From: Pirellulales bacterium
GTDB lineage: Bacteria > Planctomycetota > Planctomycetia > Pirellulales > PALSA-1355
Reading direction: 5' to 3'
Length of the DNA stretch: 64,000 nt
NCBI GenBank assembly: GCA_022844125.1
Contig: JALHMI010000005.1
Span: forward strand, 273,768-337,767
Position numbers and translations under genes: made by a program. Positions 8,822 through 17,809 of this stretch are shown here, in pieces (within the stretch, counting starts at the first letter, position 1; each line of letters starts with the position of its first letter). The notes beneath the pieces were generated by a model, which did not search any database, was not told the origin of the DNA, and saw nothing but the letters and a program-made list of their open reading frames with translations.

Positions 8822-10496
8822 CTCGCGCCGTCTCTTCACTGCGATTCGGCCGCAGCTCATCCCATTTCACCTTCGCTTTGAGTTCTTCGATCCGCCGTTC
8901 GATGTCCGCCCGTTCCTCCTCCGGCTTGGCGAGCCACCACTCGCTGAGCCCGGTGTTTTTGTACGGTACGACCCACTCGGCATATTTCTTGAACTGCGCC
9001 TCTGGAAACTCGTTCTGCTTGCCCCGCAGGAACTTGTCGAAGAACTCCCGCACCAGGTCGTTCTGCGCCCCGATCATCACTTCGGTGGGCGTCGTGCCGA
9101 GCAGCGCGTCGCGCAGCGGGCGCCGCATGAAGAGCGTAAAGTCCGACAGCCCCAGATGCTGGGAGTCCTTGATCTCGACCCGATAGACGTTCTGCTGCTG
9201 CCCCGCGTGCGCAAACCTCTCGTACGAAAAGTCATTGAAGCTTCGCGGCTCTCCCTTGGGCGTCACTCCCATCGCGCTATAGAGTCCGCTGCGATCGGAG
9301 TGCAGCATCAAAAACGGGACCGGCATGTCGGCGTTGAACGCCAGGAAATGGAAGTCGCCTCCGTCCATGTTGATCGCCGCGATGCAGCGCGGATCGAGCA
9401 GCGCGATGGTCCCCGCCGTCGCCCCGCCAAACGACATCCCCATCTCGCCCGTTCGCGTCAGGTCGCAAGCCGCGGCGATCGGCCAAATCGCTTCCGGCAC
9501 CTCGCCAGCCTGCAAGCGGTCGTGAACGAAGATCTGATCGGCAACCCAGGTCCGCGGGCTTTGCACGCGAATCCGATCATCCCGGGCGAGCGAATCCTCG
9601 GCATACTTAAGCTGCCCAGCCAGTCGCTCGTCAAACGTCTCGCCCGTCGCGCCTTGGACCATCGCCTTGCGTGTTTCGCTGTCGTCGTCGGCGTCTTTTT
9701 TCGACTCCTCGATCAGCGCGGGATCGATCTCGACCACCGTGCCATCGGCAAACAGCGTGGCCGAGGAATCGCCCGTGTGCTGCACCGAGTAGACGACATA
9801 GCCGTGACTGGCCAGGTCTTCGAATAGCGCCGAGTTCTGGCCCAGGAACGACGTGTACCCGTGGCTGTAGAAAATCGTCGGCAGCCCGTGCGCGTCAGCA
9901 AGCAGCGGTGCGTCTTCAAACGCGTTCGTGCGTACGTGCTTCATGTATGAGAGCAGTGGCCCGAAGCCGAGCAGACCTCCCATGGTGCGCGCCGTGGTGC
10001 GCGTCTCGCCTGCGTCGAAGTAGTTGCGTGTCGTCGCGCCCGCGGCAGGCTCGGCCGGATACCAGACTCGAACGAGCAGCCGTCTTGGCGCATCGGCCTT
10101 CGTGAACACGCCCGAACGACTAGCGTCTTCCAGCTCGAACGTGCGGACGCCGACCGCGTGCGGCCCCGACGGCGCCGGCAGCCGCCACACGGGAAACAGA
10201 ATCAGCGGCACGATTGCCGTGAGTCCCAGCACCGTCAGCAGCGGCCCGGAAAGGTACGGCACGCCGGTGCGTTTCCTCCCAAAGTGCCCGATCGCGAGCG
10301 CCAGCAGAAAGCAAACACTGACGACCACGCCAACGCCCGCCTGCCAACGATTGTCCAGCACGCCCCACAGCGACGCCGCGAGCGCCAGGACCGCAAAGCC
10401 GACAAGCCATTTCCCGCGCGACGCCAGTCCGCGAATCCACCACGCTGCCAGAAAGCCAATGATCGCAACGATCAGAAAAATGTCGGCCCAGGTCAT
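8802..10496 (-). CDS. Membrane-anchored PAF-acetylhydrolase-like alpha/beta hydrolase
   Basis: A 564-residue protein. Three to four N-terminal transmembrane helices (about residues 5-25, 30-48, 55-75, 85-110) precede an alpha/beta hydrolase domain of the platelet-activating-factor acetylhydrolase type: 'LPTIFYSHGYTSFLGQNSALFEDLASHGYVVYSVQHTGDSSA', the nucleophile elbow GMSFGG, and a late 'DSQHLGLSDF' histidine. The likely activity is esterase/lipase on short-chain phospholipid-like esters. The start ATG overlaps the TGA of the 55-residue gene upstream. It ends inside the inverted repeat at 8796-8821. It is the last gene of a four-gene run starting at 11981. Confidence 0.85.
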   Translation of the reverse strand: MTWADIFLIVAIIGFLAAWWIRGLASRGKWLVGFAVLALAASLWGVLDNRWQAGVGVVVSVCFLLALAIGHFGRKRTGVPYLSGPLLTVLGLTAIVPLILFPVWRLPAPSGPHAVGVRTFELEDASRSGVFTKADAPRRLLVRVWYPAEPAAGATTRNYFDAGETRTTARTMGGLLGFGPLLSYMKHVRTNAFEDAPLLADAHGLPTIFYSHGYTSFLGQNSALFEDLASHGYVVYSVQHTGDSSATLFADGTVVEIDPALIEESKKDADDDSETRKAMVQGATGETFDERLAGQLKYAEDSLARDDRIRVQSPRTWVADQIFVHDRLQAGEVPEAIWPIAAACDLTRTGEMGMSFGGATAGTIALLDPRCIAAINMDGGDFHFLAFNADMPVPFLMLHSDRSGLYSAMGVTPKGEPRSFNDFSYERFAHAGQQQNVYRVEIKDSQHLGLSDFTLFMRRPLRDALLGTTPTEVMIGAQNDLVREFFDKFLRGKQNEFPEAQFKKYAEWVVPYKNTGLSEWWLAKPEEERADIERRIEELKAKVKWDELRPNRSEETARESQPEA

Positions 10497-10660
10497 GCTC
10501 GATCCGACTGCTTGAGATCAGCCCCGCATTTCGGGCAGGACTTTGGCGCCGAGAACCGCCCTTGAAACACCAGCCACAGGAAAACGGCCGACGCGGCCAC
10601 GGGCAGCAGGCTCACGACGCTCAAAACCAAAATCATCAGGAGTTCGAATGGCCCCGGCAT
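10493..10660 (-). CDS. Small membrane protein with a Cys-pair knuckle
   Basis: A 55-residue protein, MPGPFELLMILVLSVVSLL..., with one transmembrane helix (residues 6-35) and a C-terminal CPKCGADLKQSDRA, half of a zinc-ribbon. Its stop overlaps the ATG of the hydrolase gene (ATGA) and it begins 4 bases after the DinB-like gene ends, so it is clearly part of this operon. With only one Cys pair it may dimerise around zinc. Function unknown. Confidence 0.7.
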   Translation of the reverse strand: MPGPFELLMILVLSVVSLLPVAASAVFLWLVFQGRFSAPKSCPKCGADLKQSDRA

Positions 10661-10664
10661 GATA

Positions 10665-11126
10665 TTACCCGTTGATCTTCTTCAGCAGCGAGATCTGCCC
10701 CGCGTGATAGATATTGTGCTGGATGATCCCGTGCACGGCGACATAAATCTTCGACATCCCTTCAAAGATGGGATCCTCCAGACGGTGCTCATCGAGCAGC
10801 ATCACCTCGTCGCGCAGGTGTTCGTTCGAGCGGCGCAAGTCCGCCAGCGCCCGCTGCCAGGCCGCTTCGCTTTTCTCGCCTACCTCGGGCCAATCCTCGT
10901 CAGGACTCGGGCGATGGGTGTCGCCTTTGAGCCATTTGCACGCCGTGTCCTGCCAGAACGTGGTATGCAGGACGATCTGCCAGATGCTGTGCGCGCCGGC
11001 CGGCGAACGCTTGGCCGCCGTCTTCGCCGACACACCCTCGAGCGCTTCCTCGATGGCCGGGCCATGAAACGCGCGGCCCCGGAACGTCCGCTGCAGCTCT
11101 TTCGCGATTCGATGTACTTCGCTCAT
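10665..11126 (-). CDS. DinB/YfiT-family metal-dependent protein
   Basis: A 153-residue four-helix DinB-like protein. The three conserved histidines that bind a metal are placed as expected: the region HSIWQIVLHTTFWQ (about residues 46-59) and HGIIQHNIYHAGQISLL near the C-terminus. Members include thiol transferases and stress-induced proteins, so the reaction cannot be told from sequence. It lies between two alpha/beta hydrolase genes: 15 bases after the secreted hydrolase and 4 bases before the small membrane protein. Confidence 0.9.
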   Translation of the reverse strand: MSEVHRIAKELQRTFRGRAFHGPAIEEALEGVSAKTAAKRSPAGAHSIWQIVLHTTFWQDTACKWLKGDTHRPSPDEDWPEVGEKSEAAWQRALADLRRSNEHLRDEVMLLDEHRLEDPIFEGMSKIYVAVHGIIQHNIYHAGQISLLKKING

Positions 11127-11141
11127 GGTAATTTTCGCGCC

Positions 11142-11981
11142 TTACTTCGGGTCGTGCGTATCAACGAACTCCACCAGCGATTCGACATATTCCGCGGGCA
11201 TGTACCCCGCCATGATCGCGGTGAGATGCGACTTGCCCGGCAGCACCACCGCACGGAAGTCGCGCAGCTCCCGCTGCATGCGGTGCGTCTTGGCGTTCGG
11301 CTGATCGAACTCGCCATTGATGGCCAGCACCGGAATCGTGATCGTCGCCAGGTCGATCGTCCCTCGTTCGGCCGGATTCCAGGGATACTTCCGCACCGCG
11401 GCCAGGGCTTCATTATCCCGGTCGGGATTGCCACCCAGCGTCTTGGTCGCCTCGGCCTCCTGCGGGTCGACACCCTGTTTATCCTCAGGCACTTCAGCGC
11501 GATACTTCTCGTCGACTTCGGGCACGCCGGCCCCGCCATACGATGCCGTGATGAAGCGCTCCGGATGTTTGGCCAATAGCTGGGTCACGATAAACCCGCC
11601 CATCGAGTACCCGTGCACGTGGGCCTGTTCGATCTTCAGGTGATCCATCAATTCGATCACGTCTTCGGCCATCTGCGGGCCGTACTTTGCCGGATCGTGC
11701 GGCTTCTCGCTCTTGCCGTGTCCGCGGCAGTCGATGGCCACGACGCGGTGCTTCTTGGCCAACCGCTCGGCAATGCCGTTGGCAAACCAGTTGCCGTGCG
11801 CGGTGCCGGTGTAGCCGTGAATGAGCACGACCGGCGTGCCGCTATCTCCGAGAGTCAGGTAGTGGATCTTGACGCCGTCCGAGGCCGTGAACGTACCGTC
11901 CTGCGGTTCGGCAGCCAGCGACATCGTTGCCGCCATCAGAACGAAAAGCCCAGCGCGAGCCGCCGTAGCAAAGAGTCGCAT
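11142..11981 (-). CDS. Secreted alpha/beta hydrolase
   Basis: A 279-residue exported serine hydrolase. A signal peptide covers residues 1-23 (ends ...SLAAEP). The fold shows the oxyanion strand LIHGYTGT, 'DCRGHGKSEKP', the nucleophile elbow HGYSMGG, and a late GKSHLTA with the catalytic His; the acid is probably in NGEFDQP. It is related to epoxide-hydrolase/esterase branches; the substrate is unknown. The start is the ATG before the signal peptide rather than one 31 codons upstream. First gene of the four-gene leftward operon. Confidence 0.87.
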   Translation of the reverse strand: MRLFATAARAGLFVLMAATMSLAAEPQDGTFTASDGVKIHYLTLGDSGTPVVLIHGYTGTAHGNWFANGIAERLAKKHRVVAIDCRGHGKSEKPHDPAKYGPQMAEDVIELMDHLKIEQAHVHGYSMGGFIVTQLLAKHPERFITASYGGAGVPEVDEKYRAEVPEDKQGVDPQEAEATKTLGGNPDRDNEALAAVRKYPWNPAERGTIDLATITIPVLAINGEFDQPNAKTHRMQRELRDFRAVVLPGKSHLTAIMAGYMPAEYVESLVEFVDTHDPK

Positions 11982-12164
11982 CGCCGCCTCCAGCAAAAGA
12001 CTTGATCGAAAGCGATCGTGAGAAATGAGTCCGCCGCAGGCGATTGTCTGCTGGCTCGCGACAAAAGGCAACATTTTTGTGGACTCCGAGTCCAGCCGTC
12101 GCTCGGGCAGCCCCCGGCTCAGTTGGCGGAGTTCTTCGCACCACCCCCGTTCCGATTTGACCCA

Positions 12165-12178
12165 CCACCGCGCGGTGG
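12165..12178. repeat. CCACCGCG palindrome in a divergent intergenic region
   Basis: CCACCGCGCGGTGG is a perfect 14-base palindrome followed by GCTAAAGTTTTT. It lies between divergent genes, 58 bases before the redoxin start. It could be a factor-binding site or a dispersed planctomycete repeat; a terminator is unlikely because no gene runs into it from the left. Confidence 0.45.
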
Positions 12179-12235
12179 GCTAAAGTTTTTCACAGACGAT
12201 CTCCCGCCCCGCCAACCGCGCCCGAGACCAACTCC

Positions 12236-12856
12236 ATGCTGCGCTCCGCCACTCTGCTCTTCGTCGTGCTGGTCGGCATCGCCCCGGCACTCGCCGGCAA
12301 GTACAACTCCGTGCTGAACGTTGGCGATCCGGCTCCCGCCTGGAAAGACCTGCCCGGTGTCGACGGCAAGACGCACTCGCTCGACGATCTGAAAGAGAAG
12401 GACGTCGTCGTCGTCGTGTTCACCTGCAATAGCTGCCCCGTGGCCAGCGACTACGAGGAACGCATCCTCGCATTTTCAAAGAAGTTCGCCGGACCAGAAG
12501 GCAAAGTCGGCCTGGTAGCCATTTGCGTTAACAAGGTCCCGGAAGATCAGCCTGAAAAGCTCAAGGCGCGAGCGGAATCGCGCGGGTTCAATTTCCCCTA
12601 TCTCTACGACGAGACGCAGGCGATCGGCAAAGCCTTCGGAGCCGCGTTCACCCCCGAGTTCTTCGTCCTGGACAAGGACCGAAAAATCGCCTTCATGGGC
12701 GGGATGGACGACAGCAGCCTGGAAGAGATGGTGAAGTCCGAGTTCCTGGTGCCCGCCGTCGAAGCCCTGCTGGCCGGCAAGCCCGTCGAAGTGGCCGAGG
12801 CGCCGGCCATCGGCTGCCGGGTGCGATACGCCCGCGAGCGGCGGCGGAAGGAGTAG
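12236..12856 (+). CDS. Secreted thioredoxin-fold (redoxin) protein
   Basis: A 206-residue exported protein. A signal peptide (residues 1-20) is followed by an AhpC/TSA-like thioredoxin fold: 'VLNVGDPAPAWKDLPGVDGKTHSL', the active-site-like TCNSCPV (residues ~62-68, CxxC), and FTPEFFVLDKDRKIAFMGGMDD. A third cysteine is in IGCRVRY near the C-terminus. Such CNSCP redoxins are common in planctomycetes, often fused to other domains as in the protein at 13838. A periplasmic thiol oxidoreductase role is likely. Confidence 0.88.
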   Translation: MLRSATLLFVVLVGIAPALAGKYNSVLNVGDPAPAWKDLPGVDGKTHSLDDLKEKDVVVVVFTCNSCPVASDYEERILAFSKKFAGPEGKVGLVAICVNKVPEDQPEKLKARAESRGFNFPYLYDETQAIGKAFGAAFTPEFFVLDKDRKIAFMGGMDDSSLEEMVKSEFLVPAVEALLAGKPVEVAEAPAIGCRVRYARERRRKE

Positions 12857-12971
12857 GCGAGCAATCACAGCGGGGGTTGCCCCCTCTCCCGACCATCGCG
12901 CCGCGAAAGAGCTCGCTCGCCTCCGGGGTGGCCAAAAACCGCACTTCTCGGCCATTTTCTCTCGAACGCGC

Positions 12972-13000
12972 TTGACGCAAGGCCTTTCGGAAGGCAAAAT
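12972..13000 (+). promoter_or_regulatory. Candidate sigma-70-type promoter for the TetR gene
   Basis: TTGACG at 12972-12977 is followed after 17 bases by CAAAAT at 12995-13000. The spacing is ideal, the -35 is 5/6 and the -10 is 4/6. It immediately precedes the nested palindrome at 13008-13076, so transcription would start inside that element. Confidence 0.5.
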
Positions 13001-13007
13001 AAAAACA

Positions 13008-13076
13008 GAATCAGAATTCTAGTTCAAAGGCGTTCGCCTTTTCGTCGAACTAGAAAGAGAATCCGTGTTCTGATTC
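13008..13076 (+). promoter_or_regulatory. Three nested inverted repeats before a TetR gene (probable operator or structured leader)
   Basis: From outside in: GAATCAGAA (13008-13016) pairs with TTCTGATTC (13068-13076); TTCTAGTTC (13017-13025) with GAACTAGAA (13047-13055); AAAGGCG (13026-13032) with CGCCTTT (13035-13041). All three are perfect and each left arm abuts the next. The position between a promoter and the TetR start suggests autoregulation, or a folded 5' leader. Confidence 0.7.
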
Positions 13077-13095
13077 GGTTTCTGGGGATCAACGC

Positions 13096-13779
13096 GTGTC
13101 GCGCACACTTGGAAATAACGTCGAGTGGGTCAAACCCACGCATCAAGCCCGCAGCCAGGAGACGCTCGAGCGCTTGCTCGATGCGGCCGAAGAGCTCGTG
13201 GCCGAGCGCGGCTTCGATAACACCACGGTCTCCGAGATCGTCCGCCGCGCGAACTCGTCCGTCGGCGCGATGTACGCCCGCTTCAACGACAAAGACGCGC
13301 TGCTGGTCTGCCTGCACGAGCGATTTTGCGAGCAGGCTGTCGCCACGGCCGAGATGGCCCTCGATGCGTCGCGCTGGGAAGGCTACTCGATCGCCGAGAT
13401 CCTCTCGACCACGATCCCCTTTCTCACGCACACCTACGATCACCGCCGCGGACTGATTCGGGCTTTCATCGCCCGTTGCAGTTGCGATGCGAGTTTTGCC
13501 GAGCGTGCCGCACGCGTCGGCGTGGAAATCTCCAACCGGCTGGTCGAATTGCTGCTCATCCGCAAGGACGAGATCAAGCATCCCGATCCGCGGCTGGCAG
13601 TCGAATTCGGGATGCGACTCGTGTTCGACACGCTTGATCTGGAAACGATGTTTACGGGGCTGCAGCGGAGTCAGTTGCAGCTCTCGCGCGAACAGTTGGC
13701 AGAGGAATTGTGCCGAGCGTTTTTGAGTTATCTCGGCGTGGAGTCCCCCCAGGCTTGGGAAAGTCGGTCCGCCGAGTGA
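13096..13779 (+). CDS. TetR/AcrR-family transcription regulator
   Basis: A 227-residue one-component repressor. The N-terminal DNA-binding domain is standard: 'RSQETLERLLDAAEELVAERGFDNTTVSEIVRRANSSVGAMYARFNDKDALL' (residues ~19-70). The helical ligand-binding domain that follows is not family-specific. The start is a GTG. It probably binds the nested palindromes just upstream and may control the large redoxin/monooxygenase gene 58 bases downstream on the same strand. The ligand is unknown. Confidence 0.9.
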   Translation: MSRTLGNNVEWVKPTHQARSQETLERLLDAAEELVAERGFDNTTVSEIVRRANSSVGAMYARFNDKDALLVCLHERFCEQAVATAEMALDASRWEGYSIAEILSTTIPFLTHTYDHRRGLIRAFIARCSCDASFAERAARVGVEISNRLVELLLIRKDEIKHPDPRLAVEFGMRLVFDTLDLETMFTGLQRSQLQLSREQLAEELCRAFLSYLGVESPQAWESRSAE

Positions 13780-13837
13780 CGGCGGCGAGATCGTTTTCCG
13801 CGCACAGAAACGTTTAACTGTGGATGGAGGTTCGACG

Positions 13838-16168
13838 ATGGGCTCTCGACTGCTTTCACTTAGCACGGTATTTCTGAGTGCCGTGCTTGCGCTGCTGATC
13901 AGCGCCAACGCTATCGGCGCAGAGACGTCGCCGGTTGGCAAAAAAATTGATGGATTCACCGCTAGCGACTTCCGTGGCAAGGAAGTTTCGCTCGCCGACT
14001 TTGCAGGGAGCAAAGCCGTCGTAATCGCGGTCGTGGGCACCGAATGCCCACAGGCCAAGCTCTACGCCTCGCGCCTGGTCGACCTGGCCAAGCGATTTGA
14101 AAATGAGGGCGTGGCCTTTCTCGCCATCGACGCCAATCAGCAAGACTCGGTCACCGAACTGGCCGACTACGCCAAAGAACACAACATTGAGTTCCCGCTC
14201 CTGAAGGACGCGGGCAACGTCATCGCCGACAAGCTCGGCGCCGTTCGCACGCCCGAAGCGTTCGTGCTCGACGCCGACCGCGTGGTTCGCTACTGGGGCC
14301 GCATCGACGATCAGTACGGCTTCCAGGAAGGCGGCGTCGCCTTCCAGCGCGAAAAGCCGCAGCGAGAAGACCTCGCCATGGCGATTGAAGAAGTCCTCGC
14401 CGGCAAGCCGGTCACGCTCGCCTCGCTCCCCAGCCAGGGCTGCCACATCGGCCGCATCAAAGAGCCCGTGGCAAACAGCGAAGTCACTTACACCAAGGAC
14501 ATCGCCTCGATCCTGAACAACAACTGCGTTTATTGCCACCGCGAGAAACAGATCGCGCCGTTCTCGCTGACTGGCTATGAAGACGCCGTGGGCTGGGCCG
14601 AGATGGTTCGCGAAGTTGTGAACGACAACCGCATGCCCCCTTGGCACGCCGATCCCGCGCACGGCAAGTTCTCGAACGACGCTCGCCTCAGCGACGCCGA
14701 CAAGGCCTTGATCAACAAGTGGGTCGACAACGGCGCGCCCCAGGGCGATCCGAAAGACCTCCCCGCGCCGCCGCAGTTCGCCGAGGGCTGGCAGATTCCC
14801 ACGCCGGACGAAGTCGTCTGGATGCCCGAAGAATACGAAGTCCCCGCCACTGGCACCGTCGAATACCAGCGCTTCATCGTCGATCCCAAGTGGACCGAGG
14901 ATAAGTGGATCAAGGCGATGGAATGCAAGCCGGGCAACGCCTCGGTCGTGCATCACATCATCGTCTACCTCGTTCCGTCGGGCGTGACGCCCACGGGACA
15001 GGCCGGCCGGCTCCGCACGAACTGGCTGGGCGCGTTCGCACCGGGACTGCGTCCACAGGTGCTGTCGGACGACATGGCGCGCTATGTCCAGAAGGGGACA
15101 AAGCTGCTGTTCGAAATGCACTACACGCCGAACGGCAAGGCGCAAAAGGACCGCAGTTACGTCGGCTTCAAGTTCGCCGATCCGAGCAAGGTGAAGAAGG
15201 AAGTCGCTGTGCAGAATGCCGGCAACTTCACGTTCAAGATTCCGCCCGGAGATCCGAACTACAAAGTGGAGTCGGAATACGTCTTCCGCCAGCCGTCGCT
15301 GCTGTTGTCGGTTTCGCCGCACATGCACGTTCGCGGCAAGGATTTCCGCTACGACCTGATCTTCCCGGACGGCCGCCAGGAAACCGTCCTCTGGGTTCCC
15401 CGGTATGACTTCGGCTGGCAGACCACGTATATGCTCGAAGAGCCGATAAGCCTGCCGCGCGGAACCAAGCTCCACTGCGTCGCCCACTTCGACAACTCGG
15501 CCGACAATCGAGCCAACCCCGATCCGACCAAGGAGGTCACCTGGGGCGAGCAGACCTGGGAGGAAATGATGTTCGGCTGGTTCGAAGTGGCCCTGACCGA
15601 TCAGGACCTCACGAAGCCGGCCACCGAGGGCAACCAGCGGGTGAAGGAATTCCTGGCCGCCGCCGACACGATTTCGCTCGACGAACAGACTACCGCCCTG
15701 GTGCGTAATGCACTCAAGGACGACAAGGCCTTCGAGATCGTCGGAATTCAGCTCATGGATCTGATTCCGCAGGTTGATCGGATCTGCGTTACCGGTTTGG
15801 AGAAAGATCGCATCCGGCTCAAGTTCCTCCAGGAACGCCTGGGCCTCGACACGTCATTCAAAAGCAAGTCGACCGTCATCCGCACCAAGGGTCAGTCGCT
15901 CGCCGACTACATCCAGGGTGCCGAAACGGTAGTGAACCCGTCGCTCGAAAAGACCGAAGGTTCCGTGATGGTCAACATGTCGCGGAAAGACATTCGTTCC
16001 AGCATGCACGTGCCCGTTGAAATAGATGGCACGCGAGCAACGATTAACTTTTGGAGTTCAGAAGCAGAAGCCTTCCCGCCCGAAGCGGTGAAGATTCTGG
16101 AAGAGGTCGCCCGACTGATGGCCGAGGGTTCGACGAAAGTCGCCGCGGCCGGTAGTTCAGCCAAGTGA
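13838..16168 (+). CDS. Exported redoxin / cytochrome c / copper monooxygenase-like fusion with GAF-like C-terminus
   Basis: A 776-residue exported protein with four parts. (1) Signal peptide, then a thioredoxin fold (residues ~33-195) with TECPQ where the CxxC would be, only one Cys (C70). (2) A single haem-c site CVYCH at 230-234 with MPPWH downstream. (3) A copper type II ascorbate-dependent monooxygenase-like region with VVHHIIVYLV (~370), EMHYTPNG (~427) and SPHMHVRG (~492), the expected His ligands. (4) From ~668 on, 'SVMVNMSRKDIRSSMHVPVEIDGTRATINFWSSEAEAFPPEAV', which reads like a GAF domain. Parts 1-3 are a known planctomycete/acidobacterial arrangement; the fourth is unusual in an exported redox protein. 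GGAGG precedes the ATG at 13838. Confidence 0.8.
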   Translation: MGSRLLSLSTVFLSAVLALLISANAIGAETSPVGKKIDGFTASDFRGKEVSLADFAGSKAVVIAVVGTECPQAKLYASRLVDLAKRFENEGVAFLAIDANQQDSVTELADYAKEHNIEFPLLKDAGNVIADKLGAVRTPEAFVLDADRVVRYWGRIDDQYGFQEGGVAFQREKPQREDLAMAIEEVLAGKPVTLASLPSQGCHIGRIKEPVANSEVTYTKDIASILNNNCVYCHREKQIAPFSLTGYEDAVGWAEMVREVVNDNRMPPWHADPAHGKFSNDARLSDADKALINKWVDNGAPQGDPKDLPAPPQFAEGWQIPTPDEVVWMPEEYEVPATGTVEYQRFIVDPKWTEDKWIKAMECKPGNASVVHHIIVYLVPSGVTPTGQAGRLRTNWLGAFAPGLRPQVLSDDMARYVQKGTKLLFEMHYTPNGKAQKDRSYVGFKFADPSKVKKEVAVQNAGNFTFKIPPGDPNYKVESEYVFRQPSLLLSVSPHMHVRGKDFRYDLIFPDGRQETVLWVPRYDFGWQTTYMLEEPISLPRGTKLHCVAHFDNSADNRANPDPTKEVTWGEQTWEEMMFGWFEVALTDQDLTKPATEGNQRVKEFLAAADTISLDEQTTALVRNALKDDKAFEIVGIQLMDLIPQVDRICVTGLEKDRIRLKFLQERLGLDTSFKSKSTVIRTKGQSLADYIQGAETVVNPSLEKTEGSVMVNMSRKDIRSSMHVPVEIDGTRATINFWSSEAEAFPPEAVKILEEVARLMAEGSTKVAAAGSSAK

Positions 16169-16217
16169 TCTCGTAAAGCGTATCGATGGAAACCCACCTG
16201 GGGGGTGGGGGCAAGTG

Positions 16218-16262
16218 GAGTGTCCCGCGAGTCGCAAGGCTCGCGGGACACTCGCGTTTTTT
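16218..16262 (+). terminator. Rho-independent terminator
   Basis: A perfect 14-bp stem (16218-16231 with 16240-16253, arms GAGTGTCCCGCGAG/CTCGCGGGACACTC) with an 8-base loop is followed by GCG and a seven-T run (16256-16262). It lies 50 bases after the fusion gene and ends that transcript. Confidence 0.9.
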
Positions 16263-16425
16263 GACCTCGCGAGTGCGCGCGACACAAACTATATGGCGTA
16301 GGTGCCCTCCTCACGCGAGCGAGCGAGTATGTTCGTGATTCGGGTGGCACGCCCTGAGCTCCGGCGAAGGGTGTGACTGCGATCGAGCAGCCCTTGCTCA
16401 TCGGCAGTAGTGACAATGTGCCGCG

Positions 16426-17688
16426 TTACTTCCCGACACACCACAAATGCTCGTGCGTGCGGATCAGTATCTCGCCGCCCGCGATCACGATCGAACTGTT
16501 CGTCTGCTCGCCGAGCGGATTCGCCGCCAACTGCTCAAACTCGGGACTCGCCTTGATGACGAATGTCTCGCCGGCCTGATTGAGCATGTAGATTCGCTCG
16601 TCGGCCGTGAGCACCATCGACGACCAGGTGTCGCCAGTTCCTCCGGCCGTGAGCCGCTTTTCCCAGACCTCTTTGCCGGTCTGCAGATCGAAGCAGGTTG
16701 CCACGCCCTGCATGTCGTTCACGTAGAAGTGCCCCTTGTGAATCACGCCGGAGCCGAGCCGCAACTTGCTCTTCGGCTGCTGCCACACGACGTGCGACTC
16801 GGTGACGTCGCCTGATCCGCCCGGCCGCACCGCCACGCAGGCGCGGTGATAACCGCCGAGCGCCACCAGGATCCCTTCGCCATACATGGGCGACGTGTAC
16901 ACCAGCGAACCGAGTCCGCCCGCCCGCCACAGCTCGCTGCCCGTCTTCGGCGCGAACGCCACGACCGCCTCCGGCAACGTCAGGATCAGCTCGTCACGTC
17001 CGCCCGCGTTGATCACCAGCGGCGTGCTCCAGCTCCCGCGCAGGTTGTCGTCCGCCTTCATCTGCTCGGGCGTTGGCCGCGGCAGTTCATACCGCCAGAC
17101 TTCCTTGCCGGTGCGCTTGTCGAGCGCCACGACGAACTCGTACTTCCCCGGGCCAAAGTTGATGAAGCACAAGTCGCCATGAATCACCGGCGAGGCGGCA
17201 TAGCCCCACTCGTGCTCCTGAATGCCCAGCTCGCGACTCCATAGCTGCTTTCCATCCAAGTCAAAACAGTACACGCCCGCCGAACCAAACCACGCAATCA
17301 CGCGCTCGCCATCCGTTACGGGGGATGCCGAACAGAACGGGTTCGTCGGATGAGTCGGCTCCGCGGCTTCATAGGTCGGCCCGGCCTGCAACAGCGTGCT
17401 GCCGTCCTTGCGATCGAGGCACATCAGCGTCCGCCGCTTCTCGACCGGCTGCGTCACGAAGATCCGATTGTCCCAGACGACCGGCGTCGAGTTGCCGCGC
17501 TCCGGCAGCTTCACCTTCCAGCGCACGTTCTCCGTCGAACTCCACGTAAGCGGCAGGTTCGCTTCGCCCGAGATGCCCAGATTCTGCGGCCCGCGCCAGT
17601 TGGGCCAGTTCTCGGCCAGTGCCGCAGACGAGACTGAAAACGAGAGCGCGATCAGCAGTGCGAGGCGTGCGAGCGGAGTGCAATTCAT
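16426..17688 (-). CDS. Secreted PQQ-like beta-propeller protein
   Basis: A 420-residue exported propeller. A signal peptide (residues 1-25) precedes [14 protein letters not shown], the hallmark N-terminus of planctomycete PQQ-repeat proteins. Blades follow with the W-motif pattern '[15 protein letters not shown]' ([32 protein letters not shown]). No signature of a functional quinoprotein dehydrogenase is apparent (no vicinal Cys pair). It probably acts as a periplasmic binding or scaffold protein. It is convergent with the fusion gene, with the terminator between them. Confidence 0.88.
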   Translation of the reverse strand: MNCTPLARLALLIALSFSVSSAALAENWPNWRGPQNLGISGEANLPLTWSSTENVRWKVKLPERGNSTPVVWDNRIFVTQPVEKRRTLMCLDRKDGSTLLQAGPTYEAAEPTHPTNPFCSASPVTDGERVIAWFGSAGVYCFDLDGKQLWSRELGIQEHEWGYAASPVIHGDLCFINFGPGKYEFVVALDKRTGKEVWRYELPRPTPEQMKADDNLRGSWSTPLVINAGGRDELILTLPEAVVAFAPKTGSELWRAGGLGSLVYTSPMYGEGILVALGGYHRACVAVRPGGSGDVTESHVVWQQPKSKLRLGSGVIHKGHFYVNDMQGVATCFDLQTGKEVWEKRLTAGGTGDTWSSMVLTADERIYMLNQAGETFVIKASPEFEQLAANPLGEQTNSSIVIAGGEILIRTHEHLWCVGK

Positions 17689-17809
17689 GGCGAGATTCTT
17701 CCGGCGTTACTGAGGATGCGGCCAGGCTTGCTTGACATATTCTGCGCCCGGGCGGCATCATTGTCGATGCACCTGATCGGCCAACTTCCCTTTCCTTCGA
17801 GCGCGTAGC

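Noticed and set aside
13856-15487. Long minus-strand open frame of 543 codons opposite the fusion gene
   Set aside because: The plus strand encodes clear redoxin, haem and monooxygenase motifs; the minus translation has no recognisable motif. Long antisense frames are common in G+C-rich codon-biased genes.
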